From JBQTIU01 sp052387815 (GTDB taxonomy: Bacteria; Pseudomonadota; Alphaproteobacteria; CACIAM-22H2): a DNA stretch of 64,000 nt. Position numbers and translations under genes: made by a program. Of the stretch, positions 8,521-17,667 are shown in pieces. A model generated the notes under the pieces. The model ran no database searches. It had not been told where the DNA came from and was given only the letters and a program-made list of their open reading frames with translations. Location of the stretch: assembly GCA_052387815.1 (NCBI GenBank), contig JBQTIU010000028.1:1-64000 (forward strand), read 5' to 3'. The number at the start of each line of letters is the position of its first letter. Within the stretch, counting starts at the first letter, position 1.

Positions 8521-9477
8521 TCAGGCCCAGCCGAAACGGCGGCGGAGTTCCGCGGCCGCCCGCGCCGTGTCGTCGGGCGGCGCATAGCTCCAGGTCTCGA
8601 GGCGGCCATCGAACGGACGGGTCATGCCGGCGGCCGCCAGCTCCGCCTGGAACCGGCGCAGCCGGCGCGACCCGCCCGGCAGCCGGATGACGTAGACCGG
8701 CTTGCCGGTGGCGCAGGCCTCCGAGGTCATCGACACCGAATCCTCGGTGACCACGATCGCATCGGCAAGCGCGAGCAGGCCGAGATAGGGATTCGCGCCG
8801 TTGCCGTCCCAGACGAAAGACGGCACCCCGGCGAGGCGGACGCGCAGGATCGCCTGGTTGGCGGGCCCCGTGCGCCGCGACGGCGTCACGCCGAGCCCCG
8901 CGCCGTGGCCGCGCGCCAACTCGGCCAGGCGATCGGCGATCCCGGTCATGGTATCGCGGCGCAAGACATGGCGGCCGTTGGAGCCGCCGATCAGCACGGC
9001 GATCAACGGGCGCGGCAGATGGGCGAGGGCCGGGGCCCAGCGCCGGGCCGCCTCGGCAAGCTTGACCGGCGTGACCGGGTGGATGGCCGCCTGGCTGACG
9101 ATCACGTTGTCGCCGCGCAGCCGGTCGTGGCGCGGGATGATCGCGAGATCGAAATGCTTGGGGTTCATCTTCGGATGCTGGATGTGGACGGCGCGCGTCC
9201 GCCCGCCGCTGGCGCGCTTGATCGCCAGGGCGAGTGTCGCCCCGACATGCCCACAACTGATCACCAGGTCCGGCCACGGCGGCCCGAGACGGTCGCCGTC
9301 CGGCGCTTGCGCGGCGAACGGCCACGGCCACAGCCGAGACGGCAGCCAGCGCCACGGCGCGCGGGCGCGAACCCGCTTCAGCGCGGCATCGAGTCCGAGC
9401 GCTTCGGCGAGGCCGCGGCACTGGGACTCGAGGCCGGCGTGGCCCGCGGTCACGATCCAGCACGTCCTGTCGGTCAT
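8521..9477 (-). CDS. Mitochondrial fission ELM1 family protein
   Basis: A 318-residue protein of the Mito_fiss_Elm1 family (formerly DUF1022). In plants ELM1 helps recruit dynamin to mitochondria; in alphaproteobacteria the role is unknown, and the fold resembles a GT-B glycosyltransferase. Marks seen here are CWIVTAGHAGLESQCRGLAEALG at the N-terminus, VHIQHPKMNPKHFDLAIIPRHD, IAVLIGGSNGRH and DAIVVTEDSVSMTSEACATGKPVYV. Full family length. It heads a two-gene unit with the unknown 632-residue protein and is divergent from lrp. Confidence 0.85.
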   Translation of the reverse strand: MTDRTCWIVTAGHAGLESQCRGLAEALGLDAALKRVRARAPWRWLPSRLWPWPFAAQAPDGDRLGPPWPDLVISCGHVGATLALAIKRASGGRTRAVHIQHPKMNPKHFDLAIIPRHDRLRGDNVIVSQAAIHPVTPVKLAEAARRWAPALAHLPRPLIAVLIGGSNGRHVLRRDTMTGIADRLAELARGHGAGLGVTPSRRTGPANQAILRVRLAGVPSFVWDGNGANPYLGLLALADAIVVTEDSVSMTSEACATGKPVYVIRLPGGSRRLRRFQAELAAAGMTRPFDGRLETWSYAPPDDTARAAAELRRRFGWA

Positions 9478-9547
9478 CTGGACCGCCGACTATGCCGGGC
9501 GCCGGCCGGCCGGCGCAAGGCGCGAAGCGGGGGCGACGGCAAGGCGG

Positions 9548-9575
9548 TTGCGGGAGCTCCGCCGGCGTGTAATAT
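9548..9575 (+). promoter_or_regulatory. Candidate promoter for lrp/asnC
   Basis: TTGCGG (9548-9553) and TAATAT (9570-9575) with a 16-bp spacer lie 35 nt before the Lrp start, in an AT-rich patch that stands out from the GC-rich surroundings. Found by eye only. Confidence 0.4.
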
Positions 9576-9609
9576 TATTTCAATCCCGGCGTTGCAAAGG
9601 ACGTAAGCC

Positions 9610-10086
9610 ATGCGGGGGGTCAAGCTCGACCGGATCGATCGGCGGATCCTGAGCGATCTTCAAGCCAACGGTCGCATGACCAATGTCGAACTCGCCCGGC
9701 GCGCCGGCATTTCGGCGCCGCCCTGCCTGCGCCGGGTGCGGGCGCTCGAGCAGGCGGGCATCATCAAGGGCTATCACGCCGTCGTCGATCCCGCGGCGCT
9801 GGGCTTCGCGGTCACGGTTTTCGCCCAAGTGGGATTGTCGAGCCAAGCCGAGCACGATCTCAAGGCGTTCGAGGCGCTGGTCAACACCTGGCCGCAGGTC
9901 CGCGACTGCCACATGCTGGCCGGCGAGACCGATTTCCTGTTGCGGATCGTCGCCGAGGACTGGAACGCCTATCAAAAGTTCCTGACCACCAAGCTCACCG
10001 CCGCGCCCAATGTCAGCCACGTGAAATCGGCGCTCGCTGTCGGCACCGCCAAGTCCCTGGCGGGCGTTCCGATCGCGACCGAGTGA
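9610..10086 (+). CDS. Lrp/AsnC-family transcriptional regulator
   Basis: A 158-residue regulator with an N-terminal winged helix (LDRIDRRILSDLQANGRMTN, then VELARRAGISAPPCLRRVRALE) and a C-terminal RAM/ligand-binding domain with the sign CHMLAGETDFLLRIVAEDW. Such proteins sense amino acids and often regulate themselves and neighbours. In alphaproteobacteria a gene of this type is commonly near trxB. The antiporter gene starts 57 nt downstream on the same strand. Effector unknown. Confidence 0.92.
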   Translation: MRGVKLDRIDRRILSDLQANGRMTNVELARRAGISAPPCLRRVRALEQAGIIKGYHAVVDPAALGFAVTVFAQVGLSSQAEHDLKAFEALVNTWPQVRDCHMLAGETDFLLRIVAEDWNAYQKFLTTKLTAAPNVSHVKSALAVGTAKSLAGVPIATE

Positions 10087-10142
10087 TCGGGGGCAAGGCG
10101 ATGTCTCGATGGTCGGGAAAATGATTCTCGCGCATATGTCCC

Positions 10143-11591
10143 ATGATGCGCCTTAGCCGGCGCCGGCCGGCCGATGCGCCGGCCGTCGTCCTCGCGCTCC
10201 TGGTCCTGCTGGCCCCGGCCGTGGCCGGGGCGGCCGAACTTGGCGAGGCCCCCCGTGTCGACGGCCGGCAACTCGGCCTCGTGTGGGGGGTGCCGTTCCT
10301 CGGCATCCTGTTGTCGATCGCGATTTTCCCGCTGCTCGCCCCGCATTTCTGGGAGCATCATTTCGGCAAGGTGGCGGCGTTCTGGGGGCTGGCCTTCCTC
10401 GCGCCCTTCGCCGCCCAATTCGGATTCCCCCTTGCCTTGTTCAGCGTCCTGCACACGGCGCTTCTGGAATACATCCCGTTCATCATCGTCTTGTTCGCGC
10501 TGTTCACGGTGGCCGGCGGCATCAGAATCACGGGCGGCTTGCGCGGCACGCCGGCCTCGAATACGGCGGTCCTCGCCGTCGGCACGGCCCTCGCCAGCTG
10601 GATGGGGACCACCGGCGCCTCGATGCTGCTGATCCGGCCGCTCATCCAGGCGAACAAATGGCGGCGCCATATCGTTCATGTGATCGTTTTCTTCATCTTC
10701 CTGGTTTCCAATATCGGCGGTTCCTTGACCCCGCTCGGCGACCCGCCGCTGTTCCTGGGCTTCCTCAAGGGCGTGGAATTCTTCTGGACCACCACTCGCC
10801 TGATCTTCGAGACGCTGGCGGTCGCGGTGCCGCTCCTCGTCCTGTTCTTCGCGCTCGACACGTATTTCTATGGGCGCGAAGCGAGCCCTCCGCCGGCCGC
10901 CGGCCGGCAGGAAAAGTTGCGGCTCGAGGGGGCGACCAATATCGTGCTCTTGGGCGCGATCGTCGGCGCGGTGCTGCTGTCCGGCGTGTGGGAGCCTGGG
11001 ATCTCCTTCACCGTCTACCACAACGAGATCCCACTCCAGAGCCTCGTGCGCGACGGTCTGCTGTTGGTCGTGGTCGCCCTCTCTCTCAAGCTCACGGGGC
11101 CGGAGGTCCACCGGATGAACGAATTCGCCTGGGGCCCGATGAAGGAGGTGGCGAAACTGTTCGCCGGCATCTTCCTCACCATCGTGCCGGTGATCGCGAT
11201 CCTGCGCGCCGGGCCGGACGGAGCGCTACGCGCCCTCATCGCCCTCGTCGCGCGTGCCGACGGCACGCCCGACAACGCGATGTATTTCTGGCTGACGGGG
11301 GGCCTATCGAGCTTCCTCGACAACGCGCCCACCTATCTCGTGTTCTTCAACCTCGCGGGCGGCGATGCCGAGCGGCTGATGTACGATTATCCACTGACCC
11401 TTGCCGCCATATCCTGCGGCGCGGTGTTCATGGGCGCCAACAGCTACATCGGCAATGCCCCGAACTTCATGGTCAAGGCGATCGCCGAGAATCGCGGCAT
11501 CGCCATGCCCAGCTTCTTCGGTTACATGGCATGGTCGCTCGCCATCCTCATCCCGCTGTTCCTCGTCGTCACCTTCGTCTTCTTCAGATAG
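10143..11591 (+). CDS. Sodium:proton antiporter / CitMHS-like transporter
   Basis: A 482-residue inner-membrane protein with about twelve hydrophobic segments, of the CitMHS_2/NhaD-like ion-transporter group often annotated as sodium:proton antiporter. Characteristic stretches are LLAPHFWEHHFGK, YIPFIIVLFALFTVAGGI, GTTGASMLLIRPLIQAN, FLVSNIGGSLTPLGDPPLFL, GGLSSFLDNAPTYLVFFN and GANSYIGNAPNFMVKAIAE. The paired NIGGSLTP and FLDNAPTY re-entrant-type motifs are expected for the ion-translocating site. An ATG directly after the chosen ATG is an equal start. The last codons overlap the end of convergent chrA. Confidence 0.82.
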   Translation: MMRLSRRRPADAPAVVLALLVLLAPAVAGAAELGEAPRVDGRQLGLVWGVPFLGILLSIAIFPLLAPHFWEHHFGKVAAFWGLAFLAPFAAQFGFPLALFSVLHTALLEYIPFIIVLFALFTVAGGIRITGGLRGTPASNTAVLAVGTALASWMGTTGASMLLIRPLIQANKWRRHIVHVIVFFIFLVSNIGGSLTPLGDPPLFLGFLKGVEFFWTTTRLIFETLAVAVPLLVLFFALDTYFYGREASPPPAAGRQEKLRLEGATNIVLLGAIVGAVLLSGVWEPGISFTVYHNEIPLQSLVRDGLLLVVVALSLKLTGPEVHRMNEFAWGPMKEVAKLFAGIFLTIVPVIAILRAGPDGALRALIALVARADGTPDNAMYFWLTGGLSSFLDNAPTYLVFFNLAGGDAERLMYDYPLTLAAISCGAVFMGANSYIGNAPNFMVKAIAENRGIAMPSFFGYMAWSLAILIPLFLVVTFVFFR

Positions 11592-12933
11592 ACCGCGCCA
11601 AGCCGCCCGTCACGAGCGCTTCGGCGAGCCCGACGACGGCACCCGCAAGCACCAGCCAGTGGATGGCGATCCCGAATCGCATCAGGGCGAGGAACGCGAG
11701 GCAGGCGAGGACGACCGCGAGGCCGTCGATGCGGCCGGCCGCCGGCAGGAACACCTCGCCGGCCAGGAACACGCCGAGGTTGAGGATCACGCCCACCACC
11801 GCCGCGGTGATCGCGCCCAAGGCCGAGCTCGCGGCCTTGTTTTCGTGCAGGCCCTCGATGTAGGGCGCGCCGGCGAGAATCATCAGGAAGCTCGGCAGGA
11901 AGGTGACATAGGTGGTGAGCGCCGCCCCGGCCAGCGCGGCGGTCGCGGGATCGAGCCCGGCGGCGTTGTTCCAGCCGGCGAAGAAGCCGACATATTGCAG
12001 CACCAGAATGAGCGGCCCGGGCGTGGTTTCGGCCAGCGCCAGGCCGTTCACCATCTCGCCGGGCGACAGCCAGCCATAGACGTTGACGGCCGCCTCGGCG
12101 ACATAGGGCAGGACCGCATAGGCGCCGCCGAAGGTGACGAAGGCCGCCTTGGTGAACAGCACGGCGATGTCGGAGAACGGGTCCGACCCGAGCGCAAATA
12201 TGGCCAGCCACACCGGCCCGGCCCACAGGGCTGCGAACACCGCAGCCAGCGTCGCGAGCCGGACCAATTCGCGTCGTCCGCGTCGGGCCGGTCCGGGCCC
12301 GGCCGCGGCCGGGCGATGAGCGCCGGTGGCAAACGGCGAGGTCCCCCGCAGGCCGGCGAGCCAGCCGATCGCGCCCGCGGCCACCACGATCCAGGGAAAA
12401 TCGATGCCGGCGACGCGCATGGCGAGAAAGGCCGCGACGGCAAGCGCCAGCGCCTGCCAGGTCAATAACGTGCGCTTGCCGATCCGCCACACCGCATGCG
12501 CGATGATCGCGATGACGACCGGCTTCAGTCCGTCGAAGACCGCCGCGACCAGCGGCGTGCGCTGGTAGGCGGCGGCGAGCCACGACAGCGCCAGCAGCAC
12601 CGCCGCCCCCGGAGCCACGAACAGGCCGCCCGCGACCACGCCGCCCGCCGTGCCGTGCAGCCGCCAGCCGATATAGGTGGCGAGCTGCTGCGCTTCGGGG
12701 CCGGGCAGCAGCGTGCAGAAACTGAGGCCATTCAAGAAGGCGCGCTGGTCGATCCAGCGCCGCCGGTCGACGAGCTCGTTTTGCATGATGGCGATCTGCC
12801 CGGCCGGACCGCCGAAGCTGATGCAGCCGAGCTTGAACCAGAAGCCGAGCGCTTCGCGAAAGCCGGGGGGGGCAGGGGCTCCCGAGGGCAAGCGCGCGGC
12901 GCCGGTCTCGGGTTGGCGGTCTGGCGAGGTCAT
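11584..12933 (-). CDS. chrA: Chromate transporter ChrA
   Basis: A 449-residue long-chain CHR-family transporter with two homologous halves, each beginning with a conserved segment (FGGPAGQIAIMQNELVDRRRW in the first half, FGGAYAVLPYVAE in the second). It exports chromate, using the membrane potential in studied members. The first half carries the usual LPGPEAQQLATYIGW, the second TTPGPLILVLQYVGFFAGW. It begins 60 nt after a ChrB-domain gene, forming a small chromate-resistance unit. Its stop overlaps the last 8 nt of the convergent antiporter gene. Confidence 0.92.
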   Translation of the reverse strand: MTSPDRQPETGAARLPSGAPAPPGFREALGFWFKLGCISFGGPAGQIAIMQNELVDRRRWIDQRAFLNGLSFCTLLPGPEAQQLATYIGWRLHGTAGGVVAGGLFVAPGAAVLLALSWLAAAYQRTPLVAAVFDGLKPVVIAIIAHAVWRIGKRTLLTWQALALAVAAFLAMRVAGIDFPWIVVAAGAIGWLAGLRGTSPFATGAHRPAAAGPGPARRGRRELVRLATLAAVFAALWAGPVWLAIFALGSDPFSDIAVLFTKAAFVTFGGAYAVLPYVAEAAVNVYGWLSPGEMVNGLALAETTPGPLILVLQYVGFFAGWNNAAGLDPATAALAGAALTTYVTFLPSFLMILAGAPYIEGLHENKAASSALGAITAAVVGVILNLGVFLAGEVFLPAAGRIDGLAVVLACLAFLALMRFGIAIHWLVLAGAVVGLAEALVTGGLARSI

Positions 12934-12993
12934 GGCTCGAGGCGGGCGAGCCGGGCCGCTCCGGCTTGCTCGGCGGGGGGAACGCCGACGGCC

Positions 12994-13440
12994 TCACGCC
13001 GGGGGCGGCCGGCCATGGGTTTGGCTCTTGCGGCACCACGAATAGAGCGCATCGTAGACCACCAGACCATGCCGCAACAGCTCGTGGTCGTCCGCGAAAT
13101 TCTCCGCCAGGCCCTGCGATATGGCAAGCAGCCCGGGGCATTGCGGGGCGAGGTCCGGATGCCCGGTGTCGGCCCCGCGGACGATCACGGCGAGCGCCCG
13201 AAGGGCCGGATCGTCGAGCCGGTATTTCCGCAAGAAGGCGTCGAAACTGCACAACGGGCCGTCATGCGCGAGCTCCACCCCGGGCACGTCATAGGGGATG
13301 GCACCGGTGCGCGCGGCCTCGCTCATCACCTTGTCCGCCGCCACGAACAGGAATTCCGGGCGCTCATCGATGAAGCGCCCGATCAGCCACGGGCAGGCGA
13401 TGCGGTCGATCTTGGGGCGCTCGCGGGTGATCCATTTCAT
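12994..13440 (-). CDS. Chromate resistance protein, ChrB C-terminal domain
   Basis: A 148-residue protein matching the C-terminal domain of ChrB, the chromate-sensing regulator. It starts MKWITRERPKIDRIACPWLI and has RFIDERPEFLFVAADKV, YDVPGVELAHDGPLCSFDAFL and NFADDHELLRHGLVVYDALY. It lacks the N-terminal DNA-binding part of full-length ChrB (about 300 residues), as do many stand-alone relatives. His, Asp and Cys residues in the conserved blocks suggest metal or oxyanion binding. Same strand and upstream of chrA, so probably co-expressed. Confidence 0.85.
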   Translation of the reverse strand: MKWITRERPKIDRIACPWLIGRFIDERPEFLFVAADKVMSEAARTGAIPYDVPGVELAHDGPLCSFDAFLRKYRLDDPALRALAVIVRGADTGHPDLAPQCPGLLAISQGLAENFADDHELLRHGLVVYDALYSWCRKSQTHGRPPPA

Positions 13441-13495
13441 GGCTTCGAGATCCTGTCGTTGGCGACGACCGCCCCGCCGCCCGGCGGTGGCCCGA

Positions 13496-13969
13496 TCAGC
13501 GGTAGCGGACGCGGATGATCTCGTAGGCCTTGGAGCCGCGCGGGGTCGCGACCTCGATGCTGTCGCCGGTCTGCTTGCCGATGAGGGCGCGGGCGAGCGG
13601 GGAGGTGATGGACAGCCGGCGCCTCTCGACATCGGCTTCCTCGGTGCCGACGATCTGGTAGGTGGTCGCCTCGCCCGAGTCCTCGTCGGCGAGCGTCACC
13701 CGGGCGCCGAACATGATGACCTTGCCGGACAGCTTGTTCACGTCGATGACTTCGGCGCGGGCGATCTTGTCCTCGAGTTGGGCGACCCGGCCTTCGATGA
13801 AGGCCTGGCGCTCGCGCGCGGCGTGATATTCGGCGTTTTCGGACAGGTCGCCGTGATCCCGGGCCTCGGTGATCGACTTGATGACCGCCGGCCGCTCGAC
13901 CGTCTTGAGGTGCTTGAGCTCCGCCTCGAGCCGCAGCCGCCCGTCCGGGGTCATCGGAATCTTGTCCAT
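13496..13969 (-). CDS. greA: Transcription elongation factor GreA
   Basis: A 157-residue GreA, which rescues backtracked RNA polymerase by stimulating transcript cleavage. The N-terminal coiled coil carries the acidic tip (RDHGDLSENAEYHAARERQA) and the C-terminal domain has GARVTLADEDSG and SPLARALIGKQTGDSIEV. The start at MDKIPMT fits family length; an ATG three codons upstream is less likely. It follows carB on the same strand, a common alphaproteobacterial order. Confidence 0.97.
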   Translation of the reverse strand: MDKIPMTPDGRLRLEAELKHLKTVERPAVIKSITEARDHGDLSENAEYHAARERQAFIEGRVAQLEDKIARAEVIDVNKLSGKVIMFGARVTLADEDSGEATTYQIVGTEEADVERRRLSITSPLARALIGKQTGDSIEVATPRGSKAYEIIRVRYR

Positions 13970-14054
13970 AGCGTACAACCCTTACTGGCTCGGAAAGCGA
14001 CCGCCTCCCGCGCGTCCTGCCGAGCGATTTCAAGTGTCGCCGAGCCCCGGGAGC

Positions 14055-17000
14055 TCAGAACGAGGCATCAAAATACGATTGCAGAGGCGCAACTTCAAGA
14101 CTGCCGGCGGCGAGCGCCTCGATCGCCTCGACCGCGGCCCGGGCGCCCGCCACCGTGGTGTAATAGGGGATATTTCCTAACAGCGCCGCCTGCCGCAGGC
14201 TGAAGCTGTCGGCGTGCGAGGCGGCGCCCTCGGTGGTGTTGAAGACCAGTTGGATGTCGCCGTTCTTCATCGCGTCGACGATGTGCGGGCGGCCCTCGAG
14301 GACCTTGTTGACCCGGCCGACCTCGAGCCCCGCGCGGCGCAAATACTCCGCCGTGCCGACCGTGGCAACGAGCCGGAACCCGAGGGCCGAAAGCCGCCGG
14401 CCGGGCCCCACCATGGCCGCCTTGTCGCGGTCCTTGACCGAGATGAACACCGTGCCGGCGAGCGGCAGGCTCAACCCGGCGCCGAGCTGGGACTTGGCGA
14501 AGGCATGGCCGAAACCGAGGTCGATGCCCATCGCCTCGCCGGTCGATTTCATCTCGGGGCCGAGGATCACATCGGTGCCGGGGAAGCGGGCGAACGGGAA
14601 CACGGCTTCCTTGACCGCGACGTGGCGGCGCCGGGCATGCGTCAAGCGGAAATCGCTCAAGCGTTCGCCGGCCATGACCCGGGCGGCGATCTTGGCGATT
14701 GGCACGCCGGTCGCCTTGGCGACGAACGGGACGGTGCGCGAGGCCCGCGGGTTGACCTCGAGGATGTAGACCTCGCCGTCCTTGACCGCGACCTGGACGT
14801 TCATCAGGCCGACGACATCGAGCGCGCGGGCGAGAATCTCGGCCTGGCGGGCGATGTCCTCGACGACCGCCGGCGCCAACGAGTAGGGCGGCAGCGAGCA
14901 GGCGGAATCGCCGGAATGGATGCCGGCCTCCTCGATATGCTCCATGATCCCGGCCACGAACACGCTCGTCCGGTCGGCCACCGCGTCGACGTCGACCTCG
15001 ATCGCGTCGTCGAGGTAGGTGTCGATCAAGACCGCGTTCCGGCCCGAGGCCCGGACCGCCTCCGACATCAAGGCGGCGAGCGCCCCGGCGTCGTGGACGA
15101 CGTTCATCGCCCGGCCGCCCAGCACGTAGGAGGGCCGCAACAGCACCGGATAGCCGATCGCCGCTGCCACCGCCTCGGCCTCGGCGAGCGAGACGGCGGT
15201 GCCGCTCGCCGGCTGGCGCAGCCCGAGGCGCCTCAGCAGCTTCTGGAAGCGCTCGCGGTCCTCGGCCAGGTCGATGGCATCCGACGAGGTGCCGAGGATC
15301 GGGATGCCGGCCTCGGTGAGCGCGCGCGCCAGCTTCAAGGGCGTCTGGCCGCCGAACTGGACGATCACGCCCTTGAGCCGGCCGGCCGAGCGCTCGCGCT
15401 CGATCACCTCGATCACGTCTTCGGCCGTCAGCGGCTCGAAATAGAGACGGTCGGAGGTGTCGTAGTCGGTCGACACGGTCTCCGGATTGCAGTTGATCAT
15501 CACCGTCTCGAGCCCGGCCTCGCGCAAGGCATAGACCGCGTGCACGCAGCAGTAATCGAACTCGATGCCCTGGCCGATGCGGTTCGGACCGCCGCCCAGG
15601 ATAACGACCTTGTCGCGGGTCGAGGCCTCGTCCTCGGACTCTGCCGCCGCCAGCCCGTCGCCCTCGTAGGTCGAGTACAAGTAGGGCGTGCGCGCGGGGA
15701 ATTCGGCGGCGCAGGTGTCGATGCGCTTGAAGACCGGGCGCACGCCGGCCCGGCGCCGGAGCGCGCTAACCTCGGCCTCGCTCCGTCCGGCGAGTTCGGC
15801 AAGGCGCGCGTCGCTGAACCCGTGGCGCTTGATCGCCAGCCAGCCCGGGCCGTCCTCGGGCAGGCCGCGGCGGCGGATTTCCGCCTCGCGCTCGACCAGC
15901 TCGCGGATGCGATCCAAGAACCAGGGGTCGTAGCGGCAGGCGGCATGGATGTCCGCGCTCGACAGGCCGCGACGGAAGGCCTCGGCGATGACCAGGATGC
16001 GCTCGGGCGTCGGCCGGGCGAGCGCCGCGCGGATGGCGTCGCGGTCGCGGACCGGCAGGTCGGGCTCGTTCAAGCCCGTCAAGCCGATATCGAGCGAGCG
16101 CAACGCCTTGTGCAGGGACTCGCCGAAGCTGCGGCCGATCGCCATCGCCTCGCCGACCGATTTCATCGAGGTCGACAGGAGCGCCGGCGTGCCCGGGAAC
16201 TTCTCGAAATTGAAGCGCGGGACCTTGGTCACCACGTAGTCGATGGTCGGCTCGAACGAGGCCGGGGTCGAGCCGGTGATGTCGTTGGCGAGCTCGTCGA
16301 GCGTGTAGCCGACGGCGAGAAGGGCCGCGATCTTGGCGATCGGAAAGCCGGTGGCCTTCGAGGCCAGCGCCGAGGAACGCGAGACGCGCGGGTTCATCTC
16401 GATGATGACCAGCCGCCCGGTCTCGGGCTCGACCGCGAACTGGACGTTCGATCCGCCGGTATCGACGCCGATCTCGCGCAGGCAGGCGATCGCGGCGTCG
16501 CGCATGAGCTGGTATTCCTTGTCGCTGAGCGTGAGCGCCGGGGCGACCGTGATGCTGTCCCCGGTGTGGATGCCCATCGGATCGACGTTCTCGATCGAGC
16601 ACACGATGATGCAGTTGTCGGCGCGGTCGCGCACCACCTCCATCTCGAATTCCTTCCAGCCGACGACCGATTCCTCGACCAGCACCGATGAGACCGGCGA
16701 GGCGCGCAAGCCCGCGAACACGATGTCGTCGTATTCCTCGGCGTTGTAGGCGATCCCGCCGCCGGTGCCGCCGAGGGTGAAGGAGGGGCGGATGACCGCC
16801 GGCAGGCCGACGAGATCGAGCGCCGCCTTGGCCTCGGCGAGGCTGGCGACCAGCGCCGAGCGCGGGCAGTCGAGCCCGATCTTGCGCATCGCCTCGCGGA
16901 ACAGCAGGCGATCCTCGGCCGTGGCGATCGCCGCGCGCCGGGCGCCGATGAGTTCGACGCCGTGGGCGGCGAGCACGCCCCGATCGGCGAGCTGCATCGC

Positions 17001-17294
17001 GACGTTGAGGGCGGTCTGGCCGCCCATGGTCGCCAACAGCGCGTCGGGGCGCTCCTTGGCGATGATCTGGGCGACGATCTCGGGCGTGATCGGCTCGATA
17101 TAGGTGGCGTCGGCGAGGCCGGGATCGGTCATGATCGTCGCCGGGTTGGAGTTGACGAGCACGATCCGATAGCCCTCGGCCTTGAGCGCCTTGCAGGCCT
17201 GCACGCCGGCGTAGTCGAATTCGCAGGCCTGGCCGATCGTGATCGGCCCCGCCCCGACGATCAGAATCGCGCGGATGTCGGTGCGCTTGGGCAT
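14055..17294 (-). CDS. carB: Carbamoyl-phosphate synthase large subunit
   Basis: A 1079-residue enzyme that makes carbamoyl phosphate from bicarbonate, ammonia and two ATP for arginine and pyrimidine synthesis. It shows the duplicated ATP-grasp architecture: first half with PKRTDIRAILIVGAGPITIG, EFDYAGVQACKAL and FTLGGTGGGIAYN; second half with VILGGGPNRIGQGIEFDYCC and RPSYVLGGRAMNVV; then the C-terminal allosteric MGS-like domain (LSALGFRLVATVGTAEYL). Length matches family members (about 1075). It is separated from carA by a 370-bp gap containing a small divergent open frame. Confidence 0.98.
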   Translation of the reverse strand: MPKRTDIRAILIVGAGPITIGQACEFDYAGVQACKALKAEGYRIVLVNSNPATIMTDPGLADATYIEPITPEIVAQIIAKERPDALLATMGGQTALNVAMQLADRGVLAAHGVELIGARRAAIATAEDRLLFREAMRKIGLDCPRSALVASLAEAKAALDLVGLPAVIRPSFTLGGTGGGIAYNAEEYDDIVFAGLRASPVSSVLVEESVVGWKEFEMEVVRDRADNCIIVCSIENVDPMGIHTGDSITVAPALTLSDKEYQLMRDAAIACLREIGVDTGGSNVQFAVEPETGRLVIIEMNPRVSRSSALASKATGFPIAKIAALLAVGYTLDELANDITGSTPASFEPTIDYVVTKVPRFNFEKFPGTPALLSTSMKSVGEAMAIGRSFGESLHKALRSLDIGLTGLNEPDLPVRDRDAIRAALARPTPERILVIAEAFRRGLSSADIHAACRYDPWFLDRIRELVEREAEIRRRGLPEDGPGWLAIKRHGFSDARLAELAGRSEAEVSALRRRAGVRPVFKRIDTCAAEFPARTPYLYSTYEGDGLAAAESEDEASTRDKVVILGGGPNRIGQGIEFDYCCVHAVYALREAGLETVMINCNPETVSTDYDTSDRLYFEPLTAEDVIEVIERERSAGRLKGVIVQFGGQTPLKLARALTEAGIPILGTSSDAIDLAEDRERFQKLLRRLGLRQPASGTAVSLAEAEAVAAAIGYPVLLRPSYVLGGRAMNVVHDAGALAALMSEAVRASGRNAVLIDTYLDDAIEVDVDAVADRTSVFVAGIMEHIEEAGIHSGDSACSLPPYSLAPAVVEDIARQAEILARALDVVGLMNVQVAVKDGEVYILEVNPRASRTVPFVAKATGVPIAKIAARVMAGERLSDFRLTHARRRHVAVKEAVFPFARFPGTDVILGPEMKSTGEAMGIDLGFGHAFAKSQLGAGLSLPLAGTVFISVKDRDKAAMVGPGRRLSALGFRLVATVGTAEYLRRAGLEVGRVNKVLEGRPHIVDAMKNGDIQLVFNTTEGAASHADSFSLRQAALLGNIPYYTTVAGARAAVEAIEALAAGSLEVAPLQSYFDASF

Positions 17295-17351
17295 CTAGCG
17301 CGATACCCGCCCTACGTCGTAGGGCGCGGCCAAGGCGGCTACCCTCGGTCG

Positions 17352-17666
17352 ATGACGAAACGATGGCAAGCAGCCCTCGACAAGCTTTCGAAATTGCCGC
17401 CCGAGGACCAGGATGCGCTCGCCATCGCGGGGATGGAGGAGCCGGCCTCGCCGGAGCGGCGGGCGGCCGTTTTTGCCGAGTCCAAGGACCGGCTGGCGCG
17501 CTTGGCCGATGCAGCGCTCGCCGAGTTTCGTTCCGGCGCGGCCACCGCACCTGAGGCTCCGCATCCTGTCTTGTTGCGCAGTCCCAACCCGTCCACCATG
17601 TCCCCGAACATCTGTCCACCATGTCCGCGGCCCAAACAAAGGGGGGAGGGGGATGACCACGAGTGA
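17352..17666 (+). CDS. Small orphan protein, antitoxin-like, between carB and carA
   Basis: A 104-residue frame opposite in strand to carA and carB. Its first part, WQAALDKLSKLPPEDQDALA, followed by ESKDRLARLADAALAEFRSG, resembles short helical antitoxin-like proteins usually found before a toxin gene. The C-terminal third (from about residue 72) is Pro/Cys/Ser-rich and looks non-coding, and no toxin follows, since the frame ends 1 nt before the carA stop. It may be a decaying antitoxin remnant or a chance frame; if real it is probably not functional as a pair. Confidence 0.4.
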   Translation: MTKRWQAALDKLSKLPPEDQDALAIAGMEEPASPERRAAVFAESKDRLARLADAALAEFRSGAATAPEAPHPVLLRSPNPSTMSPNICPPCPRPKQRGEGDDHE

Positions 17667-17667
17667 C

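Noticed and set aside
8486..9463. An N-terminal extension of the 632-residue protein to 9463
   Set aside because: The extra frame is Arg/Pro-rich and overlaps the real ELM1 gene in another frame.
13441..13632. N-terminal extension of the ChrB-domain protein
   Set aside because: Residues upstream of MKWITRERP are low-complexity Arg/Ser/Ala, and the region overlaps greA on the same strand in another frame.
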